From the NCBI GenBank assembly GCA_036841525.1, contig DAITVZ010000081.1, forward strand, positions 1 to 17,911: 17,911 nucleotides of DNA, written 5' to 3'. The position numbers were made by a program, and so were the translations under genes. Of this stretch, positions 14,409-17,911 are shown one piece after another. Below the pieces are notes generated by a model. That model did no database searches. It was given only the letters and a program-made list of their open reading frames with translations, and had not been told where the DNA came from. Source of the DNA: JAAYEA01 sp012689325 (GTDB lineage: Bacteria; Chloroflexota; Anaerolineae; JAAYEA01). How positions within the stretch are numbered: the first letter of the stretch is position 1; each line of letters opens with the position of its first letter.

Positions 14409-15187
14409 TGGCGCCGCCCATCGTCACCCTCACCACCGATTTCGGCCTCGGCGATGGCTACGTGGGGACCATGCACGGCGTGATCCTGGGCCTTTGCCCC
14501 GAGGCGCGCATCGTCGATATCTCGCACGATATCGCGCCGCAGGATATCCGCCAGGCGGCTTTTGTGCTGGAGGGCGCCTATCGTTTCTTCCCGGCGGGGA
14601 CGGTGCACGTGGCCGTGGTGGACCCGGGGGTGGGCAGCGCCAGGCGCCCCATCGCGGTGCAGATCGCCACTGCCTGTTTCGTCGCGCCGGACAACGGCCT
14701 GCTGACCCCTATCCTGGAGGCCGAGCCGGTCCTGGCGCAGGTGCAGCTCACCCGACCGGCCTATTGGCTGCCCCAGGTCAGCCGCACCTTTCATGGGCGA
14801 GACGTGTTCGCCCCCGTGGCGGCGTACCTGGCGCGGGGCGTGGCCCTGCTGGACCTGGGCGAGCCGGCAACGGACCTGGCGCGGCTGCCCTGGCCTCGGC
14901 CAACTCTCCAGCCGGACGGAGCCATCGCCGGCCAGGTGCTCTATGTCGATCGCTTCGGCAACCTCATCACCGATGTGCCCGGCGAGATGTTGGCCGAGTC
15001 GGTGGCGATCGAGATCGCCGGGCGGCGCATCGAGAGCCTTTCCCCCGCGTATGCCGCCGCGGCGCCGGGACAGTTGGTCGCGTTGATCAGCAGCGGCGGC
15101 CGCCTGGAGATCGCCGTGCGCGAGGGCAGCGCCGCCCGTGAGCTGGGCGTCGGGCCGGGCGAGCCGGTGCGGATCAGGCCGCTCTAG
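14408..15187 (+). CDS. SAM hydroxide adenosyltransferase / SAM hydrolase (DUF62 family)
   Basis: The 259-residue protein belongs to the family that attacks SAM with hydroxide to give adenosine and methionine. Characteristic motifs are LTTDFGLGDGYVG (8-20), DISHDIAPQDIRQAAF (37-52), VVDPGVGSARRPI (70-82) and APDNG (93-97). The catalytic Asp-Arg-His triad known in archaeal homologues is preserved as Asp72, Arg79 and His129. The related fluorinase and chlorinase enzymes are longer and carry inserted loops absent here, so a halogenase is unlikely. The ATG at 14408 overlaps the TGA of the upstream methyltransferase by one base; a GTG at 14405 is an alternative adding one residue. The gene is followed after 26 bases by the enolase-superfamily gene. 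The physiological reason for SAM hydrolysis is not known for the family. Confidence 0.94.
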   Translation: MAPPIVTLTTDFGLGDGYVGTMHGVILGLCPEARIVDISHDIAPQDIRQAAFVLEGAYRFFPAGTVHVAVVDPGVGSARRPIAVQIATACFVAPDNGLLTPILEAEPVLAQVQLTRPAYWLPQVSRTFHGRDVFAPVAAYLARGVALLDLGEPATDLARLPWPRPTLQPDGAIAGQVLYVDRFGNLITDVPGEMLAESVAIEIAGRRIESLSPAYAAAAPGQLVALISSGGRLEIAVREGSAARELGVGPGEPVRIRPL

Positions 15188-15213
15188 CCGTTCCATCAGC
15201 AAAGGGGGTAGAG

Positions 15214-16470
15214 ATGAAAATCGCCGACATCGAGCTCATCAACCTGGACGTGCCCTTGACGCCGCATACGCAGCAACACATGCAGTATTGGCTGCCCCAC
15301 TGGCGCATCTCGCAGCTCTGCAAAGTGACGCTGGAGGGGGGCATCGTCGGGTGGGGTGAGACGATCCCCAACTATACCTGGGGCAAGGTCCCGGCGGACA
15401 TCCGCGAGCGGGTGCTGGGCCAGGAGGCCGCCGACCTCCTCTGGCGAGACGAGCTGGGCGCGGGGGCGCAGATGGCGCTCTTTGACGCGGTGGCCCGGGC
15501 CGAGAACGTCCCGGTTCATCGCCTGCTAGGCCAGCAGGTGCGCGAATGGTGCCCCATCTCTTGGTGGGCCATGGACATGCCGCCGCAGGATTGGGCCCGG
15601 CAATGCGCCGAGGCCGCCGCCCAGGGCTACATGTCCGCCAAGCTCAAGGCTCGCCCCTGGTTCGACCTGCATGCAGCCCTGCGCGCCGTGCTGGACGCGG
15701 TCCCGCCGCAGTTCACCCTCGACCTGGACTTTAACGCCACCCTGGACGACGCCGCCAACGCCGTCCGCTTCCTCAAGACGCTGGAACGCTACGACCAGGT
15801 CGCCATGATCGAGAGCCCCATCCCCCAGGGCGACGTGGCGGGCAATGGCCAGATCCACCGCCAGATCAGCCGCCCCATCGCCATGCACTATGGCCAGCCA
15901 CCCATCATGACCGCGCTGCAGCAGGACGTCTGCGATGGCTTTGTGGTGGGGGGCAGCGCCGGGACGGTGTTGCGGCAGGCGCAGGTCTGTGAGGCGGCGA
16001 ACAAGCCCCTCTGGCTGCAACTCGTGGGCACCGGCCTCACCACCGCCTGGGCGGCGCACCTGGGCGCGGTGGTGGAGCAGGCCAAATGGCCCGCCATCTC
16101 GTGCCTCAATATCTACGCCTCGTCGCTATTGACGCCGCCCATTCAGGTGCAGGGCGGTTTTTACCGCGTGCCCGACGGCCCCGGCCTGGGCGTGACCATT
16201 AACGAGGCCGCCCTGGCGCGCTATCGCGTGGACTACAGCTTTTTGGAGCCGCCGCGTCACCTCTATCGCTATATTCGCGCCAATGGCGTCGCCACGTACT
16301 ATGGCTGCGGCAAGCAGGCCCTGGCCGACGTCTATGTCGCCGACGCCCAGCCCATCGCCGAGCCAGGCGCTACCCTGGAGGTGGTCCCCGACGATGGCAG
16401 CGCGGGCTTTGCCGAGCTATACGCCAGGGTCGGGCGCAGCCACACCGTTCGCCGCGTCGAGTCGGCCTAG
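15214..16470 (+). CDS. Enolase-superfamily (mandelate racemase/muconate lactonizing type) protein with altered active site
   Basis: This 418-residue protein has the N-terminal capping region (1 to about 120, with VGWGETIP) and the (beta/alpha) barrel of the mandelate racemase group. KLK at 143-145 corresponds to the catalytic KxK. Asp172 in DLDFN and Glu200 in MIESPIP correspond to the first two Mg ligands. The third ligand, normally in a PIAxDE-like motif about 25 residues on, is replaced: PIAMHYGQP has His225-Tyr226. The usual barrel-end His on a later strand also looks absent in the LWLQLVGTGLTT segment. The protein may use different chemistry, bind metal unusually or be inactive. AAGGGGG (15202-15208) precedes the ATG. 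The gene sits between the SAM hydrolase and creatininase genes. Substrate is unknown. Confidence 0.88.
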   Translation: MKIADIELINLDVPLTPHTQQHMQYWLPHWRISQLCKVTLEGGIVGWGETIPNYTWGKVPADIRERVLGQEAADLLWRDELGAGAQMALFDAVARAENVPVHRLLGQQVREWCPISWWAMDMPPQDWARQCAEAAAQGYMSAKLKARPWFDLHAALRAVLDAVPPQFTLDLDFNATLDDAANAVRFLKTLERYDQVAMIESPIPQGDVAGNGQIHRQISRPIAMHYGQPPIMTALQQDVCDGFVVGGSAGTVLRQAQVCEAANKPLWLQLVGTGLTTAWAAHLGAVVEQAKWPAISCLNIYASSLLTPPIQVQGGFYRVPDGPGLGVTINEAALARYRVDYSFLEPPRHLYRYIRANGVATYYGCGKQALADVYVADAQPIAEPGATLEVVPDDGSAGFAELYARVGRSHTVRRVESA

Positions 16471-16486
16471 AAACCGGGAGGAAACC

Positions 16487-17251
16487 ATGAGCATCCTATT
16501 GACCGAGATGACCCGCGAGGAGATCCGGCGCATCGCCCCGGGGGCGATTGCGCTGCTCCCCACCGCCTCCATCGAGCAGCACGGCCCGCACCTGCCCGTC
16601 AGCACCGATACGCTGCTCTGCGAGACCGTGGCGGTCCGCGCCGCGCAGCAGGCGGCGCCGCAGGCCCGCGTGGTGATGGCGCCGACGCTCTGCTACGGCA
16701 ACTCGCAGCACCATTACCCCTTTCCCGGCGTGCTCTCCATGAACAGCGACACCTACCAGGCCGCCCTCACCGAGATCGCCGACGGGCTGGTGCGCAGCGG
16801 ATTTCGCAAGATCGTCATCCTCAACGGGCATGGCGGCAACAGCGCGCCCAATACGGTGGCGGCGCTGGACGTGGTGAACCGGCTGGGGCTGCCCGCCACG
16901 GTGGCCACCGCCGACTATTGGGGGCTGGCCCAGGCGGCGCTGACCGAGAGCGGCCGGATCGCGGGGATGCGCATGCCCGGCCATGCGGGGCATTTCGAGA
17001 CCTCCATGGTGCTGGCGCTGCGGCCCGACTGGGTGGATCGCCATGTCCTGGCCACCCTCCCCGCCCTGCCCGAGGACGCCGGCGTGCCCTATGACGCCGC
17101 GGCGGGGGCCATCGTGCAGGCCCATGGCGTGTGGGCAGCCGGCCCTGGCTACACCGACCACCCCGCCACCGCCAACCCGGACGACGGGCAGGCCTACCTG
17201 GAGATCATCGTCGAGCGCGTGGCGGCGTTCTTGCGGGCCTTTGCGGGCTAG
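16487..17251 (+). CDS. Creatininase-family metal-dependent amidohydrolase
   Basis: The 254-residue protein has the creatininase fold signatures. Metal ligands are predicted at Glu30 and His32 in ASIEQHGPHLP, Asp41 in STDT, His115 in NGHGGN, and Glu171 in HAGHFETS. The YPFPGVLS segment is also typical. Family members hydrolyse cyclic or linear amides (creatinine, formamides such as the pyrimidine intermediate of archaeal riboflavin synthesis, and others), so the substrate cannot be named. GGAGG (16477-16481) lies 5 bases before the ATG at 16487; an upstream in-frame ATG would overlap the enolase-superfamily gene for 190 bases. It is the last gene of the nadE operon and is 16 bases from the preceding gene. 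Its TAG shares bases with the stop of a convergent short ORF, and no terminator was seen after it. Confidence 0.93.
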   Translation: MSILLTEMTREEIRRIAPGAIALLPTASIEQHGPHLPVSTDTLLCETVAVRAAQQAAPQARVVMAPTLCYGNSQHHYPFPGVLSMNSDTYQAALTEIADGLVRSGFRKIVILNGHGGNSAPNTVAALDVVNRLGLPATVATADYWGLAQAALTESGRIAGMRMPGHAGHFETSMVLALRPDWVDRHVLATLPALPEDAGVPYDAAAGAIVQAHGVWAAGPGYTDHPATANPDDGQAYLEIIVERVAAFLRAFAG

Positions 17252-17304
17252 GCGCCCTCGCGATAGCCCAGCGTGCCGTCGGAAGCCCAGGTCAGCAGCT
17301 TCAT
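17248..17304 (-). other. 18-codon ORF coupled to the end of the GrpB gene, possibly a gene remnant
   Basis: An ATG (17304-17302) overlaps the TGA of the GrpB gene in an ATGA arrangement. It opens 18 codons, MKLLTWASDGTLGYREGA, ending at TAG (17250-17248). The Gly/Arg-containing start loosely resembles the N-terminus of fumarylacetoacetate hydrolase-family proteins, so it could be the stub of a truncated downstream gene. Its stop and the creatininase stop share the palindrome CTAG. A chance ORF is equally possible. Confidence 0.25.
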
Positions 17305-17822
17305 CCCTGCTCTCGCTGCGCCAGCGCGATGATCTCGCGCACCAGCGCCGCCTTGCCGTCCATGTAGGGGTACTTGTCGTTGTCGAACTGCTCGGCCAGC
17401 GCCCACTTGAGCTGACCGAGCTGGTCCCGGTACTCGGGGTGGCGCTTCAGGAACTCGCGAAAGGCGATGTGCCGCGCCAACTCGGGGCTGTCCTCCGCGC
17501 AGACGTAGAGGTGGTGCTTGGGCAGCCGGCTCTTGAGCGCCTCGTCGGCCAAGTCGAAGGCCTCGCGGGTGGGGATCCCTTGGTCGCCCTCGTGGACGTA
17601 GCCCAATCGCTCCAGCCGCTCCCTGGTCGCCGCAAAGGTCCCCGGCGCGATGACGATGTCGATATCGATGATCGGCTTGGCGATCATGCCGGGGATGGAG
17701 GTGCTGCCCACGTGCTCGATGCGCAGATAGGCGTCGTCCAGCCCCGCCTCCAACACGCGGCGGATGTCGTCGAACCATTGGGGCCAGGCGGAGTTGTAGG
17801 GTTGAACGAGAGTGACGACCAT
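17301..17822 (-). CDS. GrpB/UPF0157 family protein (nucleotidyltransferase-like)
   Basis: This 173-residue protein matches the GrpB family in length and motifs. It begins with VQPYNSAWPQWF, then IEHVGSTSIPGMIAKPIIDIDI (about 35-57), which carries the GSTS and D-x-D elements of the nucleotidyltransferase fold, and later PKHHLYVC and AFREFLKRHPEY. The family occurs in many bacteria and is sometimes fused to CoaE; its reaction is not established. The ATG at 17822 is preceded by GGGAGGTGG (17826-17834). A longer reading from 17873 would pass through the promoter and lacks such a site. The gene converges on the nadE operon, with only 49 bases between stop codons and no visible terminator. Confidence 0.92.
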   Translation of the reverse strand: MVVTLVQPYNSAWPQWFDDIRRVLEAGLDDAYLRIEHVGSTSIPGMIAKPIIDIDIVIAPGTFAATRERLERLGYVHEGDQGIPTREAFDLADEALKSRLPKHHLYVCAEDSPELARHIAFREFLKRHPEYRDQLGQLKWALAEQFDNDKYPYMDGKAALVREIIALAQREQG

Positions 17823-17845
17823 TAGCCACCTCCCACAAGTTCGGT

Positions 17846-17873
17846 ATAGTACAACATGTCGACGGCCAGACAA
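17846..17873 (-). promoter_or_regulatory. Candidate promoter for the GrpB gene
   Basis: On the minus strand TTGTCT (17873-17868) and TACTAT (17851-17846) are separated by 16 bases. Each matches consensus at 4/6. Initiation near 17839 would give a very short leader of about 16 bases, just enough for the Shine-Dalgarno site. Confidence 0.45.
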
Positions 17874-17911
17874 TTCACCCGCTTGAGGCCTTTTGTGGCC
17901 AAGTAATTCAC
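17872..17911. repeat. Direct repeat flanking an imperfect hairpin upstream of the GrpB promoter
   Basis: AATTCAC occurs at 17872-17878 and again at 17905-17911, 33 bases apart, on either side of an imperfect inverted repeat (CTTGAGGCC 17882-17890 and GGCCAAG 17897-17903). It is cut by the window edge. The position just upstream of the -35 would suit a regulator, but the repeat is only 7 bases. Confidence 0.3.

Noticed and set aside
14408..15187. The possibility of a fluorinase or chlorinase instead of a SAM hydrolase.
   Set aside because: The length of 259 residues and the Asp72-Arg79-His129 set fit the hydroxide-using enzymes; the halogenase insertion is not seen.

Overview
The window is a high-GC bacterial chromosome segment with tightly packed genes, strong Shine-Dalgarno sites and recognisable sigma70-type promoters. 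The gene set (FMN-dependent type 2 IPP isomerase, a DDxxD polyprenyl synthase, a ferredoxin-fused geranylgeranyl reductase, a giant lipoprotein with a Thr/Pro-rich linker and very short Flp pilins) suggests a Chloroflexota member, perhaps Anaerolineae-like. That placement is inference from gene content and style; no rRNA or other marker gene is present. No tRNA, rRNA, CRISPR, insertion sequence or phage gene was found, and there is no gene-free stretch of 300 bases.

Region 1 (1-4951) is a divergent lipid/isoprenoid island. Leftward from a control region at 2682-2883 run an acyl carrier protein, a terminator, a ferredoxin-geranylgeranyl reductase fusion and a DegV-family (fatty-acid-binding) protein, ending in a hairpin terminator at 81-121. 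Nothing could be assigned in bases 1-80. Rightward run the type 2 isopentenyl-diphosphate isomerase and a GGPP-synthase-like prenyltransferase. Together these could make C5 units interconvert, build a C20 chain and saturate it. The control region has two well-formed back-to-back promoters and two TTGRCGCCAA palindromes placed like operators.

Region 2 (4952-11194) is one 1991-residue alpha-2-macroglobulin-like lipoprotein with four Ig-like repeats and an intact CxEQ thioester, followed by several hairpins and a bidirectional terminator.

Region 3 (11195-11865) holds two 49-residue Flp-type pilin genes in tandem on the minus strand. Each has its own promoter and terminator. The proteins differ at only 2 of 49 residues while 13 codons differ silently.

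Region 4 (11815-17251) is a five-gene rightward operon: glutamine-dependent NAD+ synthetase, class I methyltransferase (TTG start), S-adenosylmethionine hydrolase of the DUF62 family, an enolase-superfamily protein with an altered metal site, and a creatininase-family amidohydrolase. Intergenic gaps run from a 1-base overlap to 26 bases. Its promoter appears to share its -10 element, on the opposite strand, with the second pilin gene.

Region 5 (17248-17911) is a convergent GrpB/UPF0157 gene, with an 18-codon ORF coupled to its 3' end and its promoter region at the window edge.

The strongest points for follow-up are the ferredoxin-reductase fusion inside an isoprenoid island, the paired minimal pilins, the shared -10 divergent promoter, the methyltransferase-SAM hydrolase coupling and the atypical enolase-superfamily active site. 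No single segment is clearly a wholly new system.
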